Positions 15,723 to 15,725 of a stretch of 15,725 bases of DNA are shown here, one piece after another. This DNA is from Gryganskiella cystojenkinii (taxonomy: Eukaryota; Mortierellomycota; Mortierellomycetes; Mortierellales; Mortierellaceae). Location: assembly GCA_015852425.1 (NCBI GenBank), contig JAAAIG010000771.1:1-15725 (forward strand), in the 5' to 3' direction. The number at the start of each line of letters is the position of its first letter. Position 1 is the stretch's first letter. Under the pieces are notes generated by a model. That model saw only the letters and a list, made by a program, of their open reading frames with translations. It was not told the origin of the DNA and made no database searches. A program made the position numbers and the translations under genes.

Positions 15723-15725
15723 GAT

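Overview
The window looks like nuclear DNA of a filamentous fungus, most likely an early-diverging one of the Mortierella type (inference). Support comes from short GT-AG introns with clear CTAAC-like branch sites, pyrimidine-rich 5' regions, AATAAA poly(A) signals, a Yrb1/RanBP1 gene and a stand-alone fungal-type riboflavin-pathway deaminase. Other hints are an F-box protein with an N-terminus opening LPEIRFMVG, rich in CAA/AAC triplet tracts, and retroelement and Sel1-repeat debris between genes. No bacterial operons, rRNA, tRNA or CRISPR arrays were seen.

Layout. Positions 1-1950 are gene-poor and hold decayed retroelement pieces on the minus strand: a Ty3-type integrase zinc-binding segment and a possible non-LTR element C-terminus. 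Positions 2020-3356 (minus) encode a four-exon Ran-binding protein (RanBP1/Yrb1, 195 aa). Positions 3832-4368 (plus) encode a small single-pass membrane protein with a cytosolic PPPPY motif. Positions 4916-5760 (minus, two exons) encode a DRAP deaminase of riboflavin synthesis. Positions 6745-10828 (plus, five exons including a 33-nt microexon and one GC-AG intron) encode a 1205-residue membrane protein I do not recognise. Positions 11094-11578 (minus) carry a broken Sel1-repeat gene. Positions 11743-13680 (minus) encode an intronless F-box/leucine-rich protein with poly-Q, poly-N/S and poly-S tracts. Positions 13926-15125 (plus) encode an intronless phytanoyl-CoA-dioxygenase-like oxygenase. 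The right end (15594-15722) holds a short element with 27-bp inverted ends, a MITE candidate.

The genes form no evident pathway or cluster. They are unrelated housekeeping genes (Ran-dependent transport, riboflavin synthesis) next to lineage-specific genes (F-box, PPxY membrane protein, large orphan membrane protein, dioxygenase). The points most worth checking are the large orphan protein, its repeated-looking exon 3/exon 4 start, its GC-AG intron, and the terminal inverted-repeat element. I found no convincing undescribed multi-gene system.
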